Below the pieces are notes generated by a model. It was not told the origin of the DNA, made no database searches, and saw nothing but the letters and a program-made list of their open reading frames with translations. From CAYZXU01 sp964482535 (GTDB lineage Bacteria > Desulfobacterota > Desulfobacteria > Desulfobacterales > BuS5), in contig CAYZXU010000012.1 of the NCBI GenBank assembly GCA_964482535.1, forward strand, positions 1 through 34,395: a DNA stretch of 34,395 bases. Reading direction: 5' to 3'. A program made the position numbers and the translations under genes. Positions 6,376-15,622 of the stretch are shown here, piece by piece. The first letter of the stretch is position 1. Every line of letters starts with the position of its first letter.

Positions 6376-8769
6376 GTGTATAATGAAAAAATTGCAAAAT
6401 TTATCGTTGAAAAGCGTATTTTCATTCTTGTAACCCTGATTATAATGACTGTTTTTTTTGCTTATAAAATTGGTTCAGTCAAAATCAGCACAAACCTTGG
6501 AGATTTGCTGCCGCAAAAACATCCCTATGTTCAGCTCCATAATAAATTCCGGGAAGTTTTTGGCGGCGCTAATATAATTTTTATTAATCTGTCTGTAAAA
6601 AAAGGAGATATTTTCACCCCGAAAACACTTGAAAAAATAAGCAAAATCTCTGAAGAAGTAATCTATCTTCCAGGTGCAGACAGGTATAAAGTTATGTCAA
6701 TTGCTCAAAGCAAAGTTAAAGATTTTAGAGCAACAGCCTGGGGAATGGAAGTAAAACCGATTATGCCGAATATCCCCAAGACTGATAAGGAGATGGATTA
6801 TTTAAAAGAATCAGTCTACAGCAATGATATGGTTTATGGGACACTGGTATCTCTGGATTCAAAGTCAGCTCTGATCTCCCTGCAGTTTTATGAAAACATT
6901 CCTTTGGATTATTATGATATATTCATAAAAACTCGCGAACTTTGCAATTCCATGAAAGATGAAAATACAGACATAGCCATATCCGGTGAAACAATGATCA
7001 GGGGTTATATTTACAGTTATCTCGGTCAGACAAAAATGATATTTGCCGTAACATGTCTGGCAGTGGTAATTTTACTCTTTGTTTATACAAAAAGTCTGCA
7101 AATGGTCATTCTGCCCCTGCTTTCCGCAATATTAAGTGGAGTCTGGGGGCTTGGACTTATCGGTTTGCTGGGATATAATCTTGATCCTCTGGCATTGGTA
7201 GTTCCTCTTTTGATAACAGCGAGAACAGTAAGCCACTCTGTGCAGTTTAATGAACGGTTTATAGAGGAATACCAAATCGGCAAAGATGTTAAAACATCTG
7301 CCCACAACACAATTAAGGCATTGTTTATGCCGGGCCTTGCCGGGATACTGACAGATGCAGCAGGAATAGCAGTGCTTGCAGTAATACCCATACCAATGCT
7401 GCAGAAACTTGGAATTATCAGTTCTTTCTGGGCATTAACCACAATCTTTACTGTTCTTTTTATGACACCCTTAATTCTTATATTTTTTCCAGGATTTGCA
7501 AAGATAAAGGAGAGAAAAGATGAAGAGGGAATATTTTATAAAATACTGAGAAAGACAGCACTGATAAATACCGGAAGATTTGGAAGCGCTTTAGTTATTA
7601 CACTGGCTCTTATTGTAGCGCTGATAGCATTCGTATATGCAAGGGAGTTAAAAGTAGGAGACGCCAAGCCCGGAACCCCTATTCTCAGGTCCGATTCCCA
7701 GTATAATTATGATGCCATGATTACAAATAATTCTTTTCCAGGGCTTAATCCAATGCTTGTTGTGCTTGAAGGGGAAAAAAAGGATGCATTATATGACTAT
7801 GAAATGCTCCACCAGATAGAAGCTTTTCAGAGGCATATAGGACGGCTGCCCAGTGTAGGTGGAACTTTATCCATTGTTAATTTACTAAAAAAAGTCAATG
7901 TGAACCTCCATGAAGGGCATCCAAAATGGAATGCAGTTCCGGAAACAAGAAGAAGCAATGGTATGCTTTTTTACATGTTGTTGACTTCAACAGAAGTGGG
8001 CGATCTGGATGCATATTGCACCTTTGACAACAGAGTTGGAAGCATAATGGCCTGCTTTAAAGATCATAAGGGAGATACCCTGAGAGAAGCCATGGAATCA
8101 AGCAGGTCGTTTATTGAAGCAAACCCCGTAAAAGGAGGAAAATTCAGAATGGCCGCTGGAGTGGTTGGCACTCTCGCTGCAGCAAATGATGAGGTTTTTA
8201 AATCTCAGATAATGCTGCTTTTCATGACTTTTGGCATTACCATACTCCTTTGCAGTATAACCTATAGATCCCTGGTAGCCGGACTGCTTCTTGCCGTGCC
8301 CCTGGCTGTATCAAACTATATGATATTTGCCTATATGGGCTTAAAAGATATCGGTCTTAATATTAATACCCTGCCCGTAGCAACTATTGCAATCGGTCTT
8401 GGGGTTGATTACGGAATCTATTTTTTAAGCAGGATGCAGGAAGAATACAGGGATTCCGAAGACTGGCAGAGCTCGTTTTTTATTACTCTCGTTACAACTG
8501 GAAAGGCAATTACCTTTACCGCATTAACTGTAGCGCTGGGTGTGGTGTTTTGGGGATTTTCAAATATTAAATTTCAGGCTGATATGGGCATGCTTTTGAC
8601 CATCGTAACTTTTTTACACCTTGCAGGGACTCTTATTCTTCTCCCTGCGTTGGTTCTGATAATAAAGCCGAAATTTATTACATCTAAAAAAAAGGAGAAA
8701 GCCGTAGCAAAAACAAAAGATATAAAACTTGAAGCTATTGGAGATTTTATTAAAGAAACAGCAAAATAA
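6376..8769 (+). CDS. RND superfamily (HAE3/MMPL-type) exporter
   Basis: A 797-residue inner-membrane protein with the internally duplicated RND layout: TM1 (about 17-36), a periplasmic domain to about 215, five TM helices (about 218-375), TM7 (about 403-422), a second periplasmic domain to about 610, then five TM helices ending near 765 and a basic tail. HAE3/MMPL proteins use the proton gradient to move hydrophobic or lipid-like molecules. The second half has the proton-relay-type pair D678-Y679 (GLGVDYGIYFLSRM); the matching place in the first half reads ITARTVSHSVQF and lacks Asp-Tyr. Translation starts at GTG 6376 with AAGGAG 8 nt upstream. It lies 70 bp after the YCF48 gene. No membrane-fusion protein or TolC is encoded nearby, as is usual for HAE3 members. 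The substrate is unknown. Confidence 0.92.
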   Translation: MYNEKIAKFIVEKRIFILVTLIIMTVFFAYKIGSVKISTNLGDLLPQKHPYVQLHNKFREVFGGANIIFINLSVKKGDIFTPKTLEKISKISEEVIYLPGADRYKVMSIAQSKVKDFRATAWGMEVKPIMPNIPKTDKEMDYLKESVYSNDMVYGTLVSLDSKSALISLQFYENIPLDYYDIFIKTRELCNSMKDENTDIAISGETMIRGYIYSYLGQTKMIFAVTCLAVVILLFVYTKSLQMVILPLLSAILSGVWGLGLIGLLGYNLDPLALVVPLLITARTVSHSVQFNERFIEEYQIGKDVKTSAHNTIKALFMPGLAGILTDAAGIAVLAVIPIPMLQKLGIISSFWALTTIFTVLFMTPLILIFFPGFAKIKERKDEEGIFYKILRKTALINTGRFGSALVITLALIVALIAFVYARELKVGDAKPGTPILRSDSQYNYDAMITNNSFPGLNPMLVVLEGEKKDALYDYEMLHQIEAFQRHIGRLPSVGGTLSIVNLLKKVNVNLHEGHPKWNAVPETRRSNGMLFYMLLTSTEVGDLDAYCTFDNRVGSIMACFKDHKGDTLREAMESSRSFIEANPVKGGKFRMAAGVVGTLAAANDEVFKSQIMLLFMTFGITILLCSITYRSLVAGLLLAVPLAVSNYMIFAYMGLKDIGLNINTLPVATIAIGLGVDYGIYFLSRMQEEYRDSEDWQSSFFITLVTTGKAITFTALTVALGVVFWGFSNIKFQADMGMLLTIVTFLHLAGTLILLPALVLIIKPKFITSKKKEKAVAKTKDIKLEAIGDFIKETAK

Positions 8770-8847
8770 CTGTATAAAGTCTATGGGGGATATTTAAAAA
8801 AGGTAAAATTTTTAGAAAACTAAATTTATTTAAAAAAAGGAGGGGAG

Positions 8848-10467
8848 ATGGTTAGAAAATTAAACATGGTTGCTTTACTGTCTGTAATTATTTTCTTTTT
8901 TTGCCTTGAAACTGTTTTTGGCTTTAAAGCGCTGGACGGAAATATTGAGATAAACGGGTACTATAAAAATGACTCTGCAATCAGACTGAGCGACGGGCAG
9001 TCCGACCTTCACGGGGAGGACACTTATGGTCTGGCAGGAACTGCAGAAGGGTGGGAAGCAGGTGATTATTATTTATGCAGAAATACTCTTCAGATTGAGG
9101 TTGCCTGGGATCTTCAAAAAAATTTAAACATGTATGGGATATGGCGCGGTTATTATGATGCGTCACTTGATATTAACAGGGACTTTAAACAAAATATGAT
9201 TGATGCGGACAGCGAAAGGGCAATAGATGATTATGAGAAAGATACGGAGCTAAGGGAACTTTATGTTAATATTTTTCCTGGGAATTGGAATTTTAGAATC
9301 GGTAAACAGCAGATTGTCTGGGGTGAATCCGATGGCTTTCGTATGGCGGATATTATTAACCCCCTTGATTATAGCTGGCATTATTTTTTTCCAAGCTGGG
9401 AAGATATCCGTATTCCTCTATGGGGCGCTGATATTATATATGCTATCCCTTCAGAACACCAGGTCAGCGTTGAACTGGTATGTCTGCCAGGAGCTTTTAA
9501 CACAGGATTTCAGCCGAACAAGCTTGCTCCCTCAGGCGCCAACTGGTCTTCAGGCTTTTTGAATCAGTACTTTCATGATGCACTTGACGCAGGCACCAGC
9601 CTTTGGACCGATTTGGGCATGCTTCCTTCCGGGATGCATTTAAAGGATCTGCTTCCCGGCCTCGTGGGAGCGCACGGGAGAACAGGTGCTATACAATATT
9701 TTCAGGACTCAATGGAAAAATCCGTACCTGAAAATTCAATCAGAAACTGTGAACTGGGAATGAGGCTTAATGCAATGCTGGGGAACTGGGATGTATCGAT
9801 ATTTGATTTTTATTCCAGAAACGATAACCCTACATTCAGGAAAGACTGGCTCACAAGATTACAAAGCAGCACCTCAAGTAGAGACGAACTCTTTGAATAT
9901 GTATGGTTAAACAAGTTGGGAGCGACTTTTAATGTATACAACAATGCCACCAAGGCTGTATTCAGGGGTGAATGTGTTTATACATTAGATGAACCTTTTT
10001 TTCCAAAAAATCCCTTTACCATTGATCTTTCAACAGGGCTGTTTGACTGCACTACTTATGAATCAGACACATTTTCGTATATGCTGGGCTTTGACAGGCC
10101 AACAACAATTCCGCTTTTAAACCGTTACAGAACATTTTTTATAAGTGGTCAGATTTTTCAAAAATATATACTGGATTATGATAATAATATGACCACAATG
10201 GATATGAGCAATGATGATATCCAGACCCTTTTTACCCTGCTTGTCAACACAGGTTATAAACAGGATACTATACTTCCCCAGGTGTTTATGATGTATGATG
10301 CAAGCGGAGAAGGATGGATTCAGCCCCAGGTTGAATATGTTTACGGCGATTTCTGGAGGTTTGGCATAGGCGCAAACATACTTATGTCAAACGATAAGAA
10401 ACAGGCTTATTTTGGCGGAATGCGTGATAACGACGATGTATATGCCTGGGCTAAATTTGCATGGTAA
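8848..10467 (+). CDS. DUF1302 family protein, predicted outer-membrane beta-barrel
   Basis: A 539-residue protein with a signal peptide (basic start, hydrophobic stretch about residues 8-24, cleavage likely after VFG). The mature part is rich in alternating aromatic strands and ends with W-A-K-F-A-W, an aromatic C-terminus typical of outer-membrane barrels. The DUF1302 hallmark is present: RIGKQQIVWGESDGFRMADI followed by INPLDY. The family has no settled biochemical role, but members occur with DUF1329 and RND genes, as here. A strong GGAGGGGAG site precedes the ATG, 78 bp after the RND gene. I infer that it is the outer-membrane exit or acceptor of the pathway; an OprD- or alginate-export-like pore is an alternative view. 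Confidence 0.88.
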   Translation: MVRKLNMVALLSVIIFFFCLETVFGFKALDGNIEINGYYKNDSAIRLSDGQSDLHGEDTYGLAGTAEGWEAGDYYLCRNTLQIEVAWDLQKNLNMYGIWRGYYDASLDINRDFKQNMIDADSERAIDDYEKDTELRELYVNIFPGNWNFRIGKQQIVWGESDGFRMADIINPLDYSWHYFFPSWEDIRIPLWGADIIYAIPSEHQVSVELVCLPGAFNTGFQPNKLAPSGANWSSGFLNQYFHDALDAGTSLWTDLGMLPSGMHLKDLLPGLVGAHGRTGAIQYFQDSMEKSVPENSIRNCELGMRLNAMLGNWDVSIFDFYSRNDNPTFRKDWLTRLQSSTSSRDELFEYVWLNKLGATFNVYNNATKAVFRGECVYTLDEPFFPKNPFTIDLSTGLFDCTTYESDTFSYMLGFDRPTTIPLLNRYRTFFISGQIFQKYILDYDNNMTTMDMSNDDIQTLFTLLVNTGYKQDTILPQVFMMYDASGEGWIQPQVEYVYGDFWRFGIGANILMSNDKKQAYFGGMRDNDDVYAWAKFAW

Positions 10468-10530
10468 CACCAAAGTTTTTCAGCAATTTTTTTTAAAATT
10501 ATAGATGTAAGGAAATGGAGGTTTTTAAGC

Positions 10531-11727
10531 ATGATAAAAAATAAAAAATTGGAAACAGGAATGGCAGTTTTTATTTTATGTATTTTTTTGACCCCACTTT
10601 TTCTGCCTTCTCTTGTTCGGGCAGAGGCACCTGAAAAGAACAGGTTGATCGACAAGAGCAATGTTGATGAAATCAAGGATGAACTGCCCCCTTCATATTA
10701 TTTTAGAGTAAAGGAGTGGGGGCACACATTCAAGATTAAGCCTGTATACAGTCCTGCCCATGACTTTAAACCTTCAAAGGGCTATACGGAAGCTACTAAA
10801 AAAAATATAGGAGGAAAGGTTAAGATTGATCCTAAAATGGGCTTGATAAATTATTACGATCATGGCGGCCTGCCGTTTCCAAACCCGAAAAATGGGGTTG
10901 AGCTTGGATGGAATATCCGTTGGTATTATACTGGAGATGATTTTGGATATCCGTATACAATGCACCTTATCGATGCAAAGGGAAGGGAAAGAAAAGTAAA
11001 AGGAGACTGGCATCAGATTCACTGGGCCGGCAGAACAGATTTGGAACCATTGGGTCAGCTTCCTAATCCAAAAGGTGTTTCCATGAAGGAGGTTTTCTGG
11101 CAGCTTTATCCCTATGAAATGAAAGATTCGGTTGTTTTAAATGTACGTTATTTTGATTCCCAAAAAAATGATGATATGTGGATCTATATTGCAAGCATGA
11201 GGAGAATAAGACGAATGTCCACAGCTCAAAGATGCGATTCATTTGTGGGCTCTGTAAATAACTGGGATGATATAAGAATTTGTAATTCAAAACCCTATGC
11301 AATGACATACAAACTCCTTGGTAAAAAAGATATTTATATAGGAAAAAATCAAAAAGACGATCCTGAATATAATGTAAAAAGTTATGGGCAAAGTACAAAT
11401 GAGATTATAGAAAAATGGCCGGTTTATATTCTTGAGGTGAAGTCCAAAGATCCTAATTACAGTTATGGCAACAAAATAATATATGTTGATGTTGAAACAT
11501 CAAAACCTATTGTTGCTGAAATGACAGACAGAAAGGGAAGACCCTGGAAAATGATTAATATGCCCCAGAGAATGCTCTCCGACAGGATGGATTGTGTTGC
11601 ATATGATGTTTATGATCTTCAATCAAGGTGTACCTCTCTTTATGACCTTCATACTCTTGATATAATGAACAAAGATCCTGAGCCTGATATGTTTACTATT
11701 GCATATATGAAAAAAGTTGGGCGATAA
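10531..11727 (+). CDS. DUF1329 family periplasmic protein
   Basis: A 398-residue protein with a clear signal peptide (MIKNKKLETG start, hydrophobic stretch about residues 11-28, cleavage likely near VRAEA). The mature protein shows the DUF1329 pattern: a segment GLPFPNP, then GVELGWNIRWYY, FWQLYPYEMKDSVVLNVRY, RRIRRMSTAQRCDSF and a C-terminal YDVYDLQSRCTSLYDLHTLD. The family is thought to adopt a LolA/LolB-like half-barrel that could shield a lipid-like ligand in the periplasm (fold from general family knowledge). GGAGG stands upstream of the ATG, 63 bp after the DUF1302 gene. It is last in the four-gene operon, followed by an inverted repeat. A role as carrier between the RND exporter and the DUF1302 barrel is inference. 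Confidence 0.88.
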   Translation: MIKNKKLETGMAVFILCIFLTPLFLPSLVRAEAPEKNRLIDKSNVDEIKDELPPSYYFRVKEWGHTFKIKPVYSPAHDFKPSKGYTEATKKNIGGKVKIDPKMGLINYYDHGGLPFPNPKNGVELGWNIRWYYTGDDFGYPYTMHLIDAKGRERKVKGDWHQIHWAGRTDLEPLGQLPNPKGVSMKEVFWQLYPYEMKDSVVLNVRYFDSQKNDDMWIYIASMRRIRRMSTAQRCDSFVGSVNNWDDIRICNSKPYAMTYKLLGKKDIYIGKNQKDDPEYNVKSYGQSTNEIIEKWPVYILEVKSKDPNYSYGNKIIYVDVETSKPIVAEMTDRKGRPWKMINMPQRMLSDRMDCVAYDVYDLQSRCTSLYDLHTLDIMNKDPEPDMFTIAYMKKVGR

Positions 11728-11744
11728 ATTTTATTCATTACATG

Positions 11745-11780
11745 TTGAGACCTTTGCAAGAGGTTTTGTAAAGGTCTCAA
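11745..11780 (+). repeat. Inverted repeat after the DUF1329 gene, possible terminator
   Basis: TTGAGACCTTT (11745-11755) and AAAGGTCTCAA (11770-11780) form an 11-bp perfect stem. Three more pairs with one G-T can extend it, leaving an 8-nt loop. It starts 18 nt after the DUF1329 stop. There is no U-run after it, so termination is uncertain. The half-site TTTGYAAAGGTCTC also occurs at 21237-21250, and as a variant at 5275-5289, so it may be a dispersed repeat. Confidence 0.5.
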
Positions 11781-11842
11781 TACACTGAAAGACCAGCCAA
11801 TACCATCATTCCTGTTGTTTTCTTTTTTAGTTTCATACTTGA

Positions 11843-11857
11843 AAGGCGATACGCCTT
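11843..11857. repeat. Short inverted repeat upstream of the response regulator gene
   Basis: AAGGCG-ATA-CGCCTT, a 6-bp perfect stem, 58 nt before the response regulator ATG. It may be an operator for autoregulation or a small hairpin. I see no other copy in the window that would support a binding-site model. Confidence 0.3.
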
Positions 11858-11914
11858 GTGTCATAATTATTACAAAATCCCATTTTAAAATTTGTTTTAG
11901 GAACGGAATTATTC

Positions 11915-12592
11915 ATGCGAATATTGCTTGTGGAAGATGATTTTAAAATTGCATCTTTTATCATAAAAGGTTTAAAAGCCGAAGGTTTTGCGGTAGACCA
12001 CGCATCAGACGGCGAAAACGGCCTTCATTTTGCCTTAACAGAACCATACGATACTGCTGTTATCGATATAATGTTGCCCAAACTTGACGGCTTGCTGCTT
12101 ATTGAAAAAATGAGGCGTGAGAACATTAAAACTCCGGTTATAATTTTAAGTGCAAAAAGCGCTATTGAAGACAGGGTAAAGGGTCTGCGCACAGGGGGTG
12201 ATGATTATCTGTCGAAACCTTTTGCGTTTTCTGAACTTTTAGCGCGAATACAGGCATTAATAAGAAGAAGCAGCGGCGCTTCAGAACCTGTGAGTCTTTT
12301 TGTTAATGGGATATCCATGAACCTTGTTACAAGGGAAGTGGTCAGAGAGGGCAGGAAAATCGAATTACAGCCCCTGGAATTCTCGCTCCTGGAATATCTC
12401 ATGAGAAATGCAGGGAGAGTTGTCTCAAAAACCATGATTATGGAACATGTGTGGAATTATAATTTTGACCCCCAGACCAATGTTGTTGAGTCAAGAATTT
12501 ACAGGCTTCGGGATAAAATTGACAAGGGTTTTTCTGTAAAGATGATTCATACCGTACGTGGGGTTGGATATGTTCTTAAACAAAATTCTTAA
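11915..12592 (+). CDS. OmpR/PhoB-family response regulator
   Basis: A 225-residue two-domain regulator. The receiver (1-115) has the acidic pair D8/D9, phospho-acceptor D51 (VIDIMLPKLDG), a conserved Ser in ILSAK and Lys in DDYLSKPF. The winged-helix effector domain (about 125-222) has the OmpR pattern: LEFSLLEYLMRNAGRVVSK, a recognition region with VVESRIYRLRDKID and the C-terminal TVRGVGYVL hairpin. It is closest in look to CusR/CopR-like members. It overlaps the sensor kinase gene by 23 nt, so the two are coupled. HtrA lies just downstream, suggesting an envelope-stress circuit similar in logic to CpxR-DegP, MprA-PepD or CiaR-HtrA. The true target genes are unknown. Confidence 0.93.
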   Translation: MRILLVEDDFKIASFIIKGLKAEGFAVDHASDGENGLHFALTEPYDTAVIDIMLPKLDGLLLIEKMRRENIKTPVIILSAKSAIEDRVKGLRTGGDDYLSKPFAFSELLARIQALIRRSSGASEPVSLFVNGISMNLVTREVVREGRKIELQPLEFSLLEYLMRNAGRVVSKTMIMEHVWNYNFDPQTNVVESRIYRLRDKIDKGFSVKMIHTVRGVGYVLKQNS

Positions 12593-13985
12593 ATTTCGAC
12601 ATACTCTGGCATTTCGTCTGACTCTCTGGTATGCATTAATCTTTACTTTTTCAACATGTGTGGCCTTCTTTTTTTTCTATCTTCTGATTACTTCCATTAT
12701 CCGTGAACGTACTGACAGGGAACTCTTGGCCCAGGCAAACCGCATTGAGAAAATTCTTACACTTAAAGGCATTGACGCTGTCAAACATGCTGCAATCCTT
12801 GAATCCCAGGCTCTTGGTGAAAAAAAGTTTTTTTTCAGGCTCCTTTACCCCAGCGGAGTCATGTTCTCTTCATCCAATATGTCGTTCTGGAGAAATATAG
12901 GAATAAAAAAAACAGCGGTAAACAGGCTTATTAATAAAGAGAGGTATGTTTTTGATACTGTTATAATAAAGCTTCGTGAAGATAAGATAAGAATCCTTTA
13001 TGCGGTTATCAGCCCGGGGGTTATAATACAGCTTGGCAGGTCAATGGAAAGCCATACGAGAATTTTTGAGGCTTTTAAAAAGCTGTTTGTTACGACCATG
13101 TCCTTTATCATAGTTTTTGCAGCATTGATAGGTTGGTTCATGGCAAAAAAAGCCCTGTCAGGTGTGGGAGAGGTCACAAGAACCGCGAGACAGATCGCAG
13201 AAGGTAGCTTGAAAAAAAGAGTTCCTGTTAAAAACAGAGGGGATGAGATCGACCGGCTTGCATCCACCTTTAACAGCATGCTGGATCGTATTGAAAAATT
13301 AGTTACAGGAACCAGGGAGATGAATGACAACATAGCCCATGATTTGAAAAGCCCTGTGACGCGGATACGGGGAATTGCAGAAGTCAACCTTGCAACGGAT
13401 GCATCGAAGATAGAGTATGAAAAGATGGCTGCCGGCACAATAGAAGAATGTGACCGTCTTTTATATATGATAAACACAATGCTTATAATCTCCAGGACAG
13501 AGGCCGGGATTGAGAAGATTAAAACCGAAGAGGTTGACCTGGCAGCTCTGTTGCAAAATGCATGTGAACTTTTCAGATCAACAGCAGAAGACAAGGGGGT
13601 TAAAATAAGGTGTGAAACTCTTGGGAGTTTTATTTATTTTGGCGAAATGTCCATGCTTCAGCGAATGATAGCCAATCTTATTGATAATGCAATAAAATAT
13701 ACTGATAGCGGGGGCACAGTGGATGTAATTTTAAATAAAAGTTCTGATCAGTCCGCCCATATTTTTATTAAAGACACAGGCGCAGGTATAAGTGAAAAAG
13801 ATTTGCCTCATATTTTTAAAAGATTTTACAGGTGTGACCCAAGCAGATCCAGTTCCGGCACCGGCCTTGGACTCAGCCTTGCCCTTATAATTGCCAGGGC
13901 TCATGGGGGTGATATTACAGTAAAAAGCTCACTTAAAAAAGGCAGCACTTTTGAAATAAATTTGTCTAAGCCACAAAAACTTTGA
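12570..13985 (+). CDS. Membrane sensor histidine kinase
   Basis: A 471-residue kinase. TM1 is at about 15-37, a periplasmic sensor domain of about 125 residues follows, TM2 is at about 172-192, then HAMP (about 193-245). The HisKA box has phospho-acceptor H257 (NIAHDLKSPVTRIRG). The HATPase domain has NLIDNAIKYTDSG (N box), DTGAGI (G1), FKRFYRCD (F box) and GTGLGLSLA (G2). I prefer ATG at 12570 (MFLNKILKFRHTLAF); an in-frame GTG at 12558 would add four residues. Both lie inside the end of the response regulator gene, so start choice rests on coupling and not on a clear ribosome site. It pairs with the adjacent OmpR-type regulator. The sensor domain is not one I recognise; the ligand is unknown. 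Confidence 0.92.
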   Translation: MFLNKILKFRHTLAFRLTLWYALIFTFSTCVAFFFFYLLITSIIRERTDRELLAQANRIEKILTLKGIDAVKHAAILESQALGEKKFFFRLLYPSGVMFSSSNMSFWRNIGIKKTAVNRLINKERYVFDTVIIKLREDKIRILYAVISPGVIIQLGRSMESHTRIFEAFKKLFVTTMSFIIVFAALIGWFMAKKALSGVGEVTRTARQIAEGSLKKRVPVKNRGDEIDRLASTFNSMLDRIEKLVTGTREMNDNIAHDLKSPVTRIRGIAEVNLATDASKIEYEKMAAGTIEECDRLLYMINTMLIISRTEAGIEKIKTEEVDLAALLQNACELFRSTAEDKGVKIRCETLGSFIYFGEMSMLQRMIANLIDNAIKYTDSGGTVDVILNKSSDQSAHIFIKDTGAGISEKDLPHIFKRFYRCDPSRSSSGTGLGLSLALIIARAHGGDITVKSSLKKGSTFEINLSKPQKL

Positions 13986-14015
13986 AAATAACATTTTAAT
14001 CATTTTCGGGTCATG

Positions 14016-14043
14016 TTGCCGTTAACTTTGCAGTCTATATTAT
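14016..14043 (+). promoter_or_regulatory. Possible sigma70-type promoter before htrA
   Basis: TTGCCG (4 of 6), 16-nt spacer, TATTAT (5 of 6), about 85 nt upstream of the htrA ATG. An AACTT-(17 nt)-TC arrangement in the same place loosely recalls an extracytoplasmic sigma promoter. Neither reading is strong. Confidence 0.3.
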
Positions 14044-14128
14044 TATCATGAACAAAGAAAAGAGCTTGCAAATAAAAGCAGTGAATTTTTAACCGGTCAA
14101 TTTTAATTTAAAAAGAGGAGATAAAAGA

Positions 14129-15568
14129 ATGAGACTGACAAAAAAAGTAACAGTGTACATTATGTTTCTGCTTGCCATAGGCTTTATGACAGAAATCGGG
14201 AATGATAATATGGCTCTGGCAAAAACAGGTGGGCACAAGTTCCCTGTGCCGGAAAGCTTTAGCAATCTTTCCGAGATGTCCAGCCCGGCAGTGGTTAATA
14301 TCAGAACGGAACGAACTGTTAAGAGCAGTGGCGGAAGAATGTTTCAGCCCTTTGGGCAAAGACCTTTTGGTAAAAATGATCAGTTCAGAGATTTTTTCGA
14401 AAAATTTTACGGTAAAACCCCAAAAAGGGAATTCAAAAGAAAAAGTCTTGGCTCAGGTTTTATAATTGACAAAGAAGGCTATATTATTACGAATAATCAT
14501 GTTGTTGAAAATACAGATAAAATAACAGTTGTGCTGAATGATGAAAAAGAGTTTGACGCTGAAATCATAGGCTGTGATTCATATACGGATCTTGCTCTTA
14601 TCAAAATTAAACCCCATCAAAATTTAACCTCGCTTAAAATGGGCGATTCAGACAAACTCAAGGTGGGCGAGTGGGTTGTGGCAATAGGGAACCCATTCGG
14701 TTTATCCCATACGGTTACCGCAGGAATAGTCAGCGCCAAGGGCCGCGTTATCGGGTCAGGACCATATGACGATTATATTCAGACAGATGCTTCAATCAAT
14801 CCTGGAAACAGCGGAGGTCCGCTTTTAAACATTAAAGGTGAAGTAATAGGCATCAACACTATGATCATTGCCGGCGGCCAGGGTATAGGATTTGCCATAC
14901 CGATAAATCTGGCGAAAGGTGTTATTAAACAGCTCAAAACCAGCGGCGGCGTTACACGCGGATGGCTTGGAGTTACAATTCAGGATCTTAAAGGTGAAAT
15001 TGCGGAGTACTACAGCCTCAAGGATAAAAAAGGGGTGCTGGTTATTGACGTAGTCCCTGGTGACCCTGCTGCTGAGGCAGGCATAAAGCCTGAAGATATC
15101 ATCATTAAAATCAACGGGAAAAAAATAGAAGACAGCCGTGAGCTTACCAGCATGATAGCAGATGTAGGCGTTGGAGAGACGGCAAGGGTAAAAGTCCTGC
15201 GGGCCGGAAAACAAAAAACATTTAATGTTAAAGTCGGAAAGAGGCCGGATTCTGCAGAACTTGCAGGGATTCCCCAAAAAGAAAAAGGGAGCGAACTGGG
15301 AATCAGCGTTAAAAATATTACTCCTCAAATTGCAAGGCATTTTAAAATAAGTGAAGATGAAGGCGTAATTGTTGTTAATGTGGATTCTGAAAGCAAAGGC
15401 GCAGAAGCAGGAATCCAACAGGGGGATATTATTGCCGGAATTAACCGCAGGGATATTAAAAATATCAAAGATTATAACATAGTCATAAAAAACGTAAACA
15501 AAGGAGAGCTTGTTTCATTTTTGATTAAACGGCGCACAGGTCTTATTGTAATAAATATTACCAAATAA
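14129..15568 (+). CDS. HtrA/DegP family periplasmic serine protease
   Basis: A 479-residue trypsin-like protease-chaperone. A signal peptide covers about residues 1-31 (MRLTKKVTVYIMFLLAIGFM, then ALAK). The protease domain carries the triad H124 (NNHVVE), D154 (YTDLALIKI) and S228 (NPGNSGGP). Two PDZ domains follow: about 255-350 (RGWLGVTIQDL, DVVPGDPAAEAGIKPEDII) and about 385-475 (ELGISVKNITP, SKGAEAGIQQGDII). The Q-linker before the protease core is rich in Phe, Gly and Gln, as in DegP. These proteins degrade or refold damaged envelope proteins as oligomers. GAGGAG lies before the ATG. The gene is 143 bp after the sensor kinase, so it may have its own promoter, and may be a target of the neighbouring two-component system. 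Confidence 0.95.
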   Translation: MRLTKKVTVYIMFLLAIGFMTEIGNDNMALAKTGGHKFPVPESFSNLSEMSSPAVVNIRTERTVKSSGGRMFQPFGQRPFGKNDQFRDFFEKFYGKTPKREFKRKSLGSGFIIDKEGYIITNNHVVENTDKITVVLNDEKEFDAEIIGCDSYTDLALIKIKPHQNLTSLKMGDSDKLKVGEWVVAIGNPFGLSHTVTAGIVSAKGRVIGSGPYDDYIQTDASINPGNSGGPLLNIKGEVIGINTMIIAGGQGIGFAIPINLAKGVIKQLKTSGGVTRGWLGVTIQDLKGEIAEYYSLKDKKGVLVIDVVPGDPAAEAGIKPEDIIIKINGKKIEDSRELTSMIADVGVGETARVKVLRAGKQKTFNVKVGKRPDSAELAGIPQKEKGSELGISVKNITPQIARHFKISEDEGVIVVNVDSESKGAEAGIQQGDIIAGINRRDIKNIKDYNIVIKNVNKGELVSFLIKRRTGLIVINITK

Positions 15569-15622
15569 ATAAACCTAAGACAGTTATCAGTTAACGAAAA
15601 AGGTGTTTTATTGGAAACATTG

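Noticed and set aside
12558..12569. GTG start of the sensor kinase four residues upstream
   Set aside because: It is possible, but ATG at 12570 gives the more typical short basic start before the first membrane helix.
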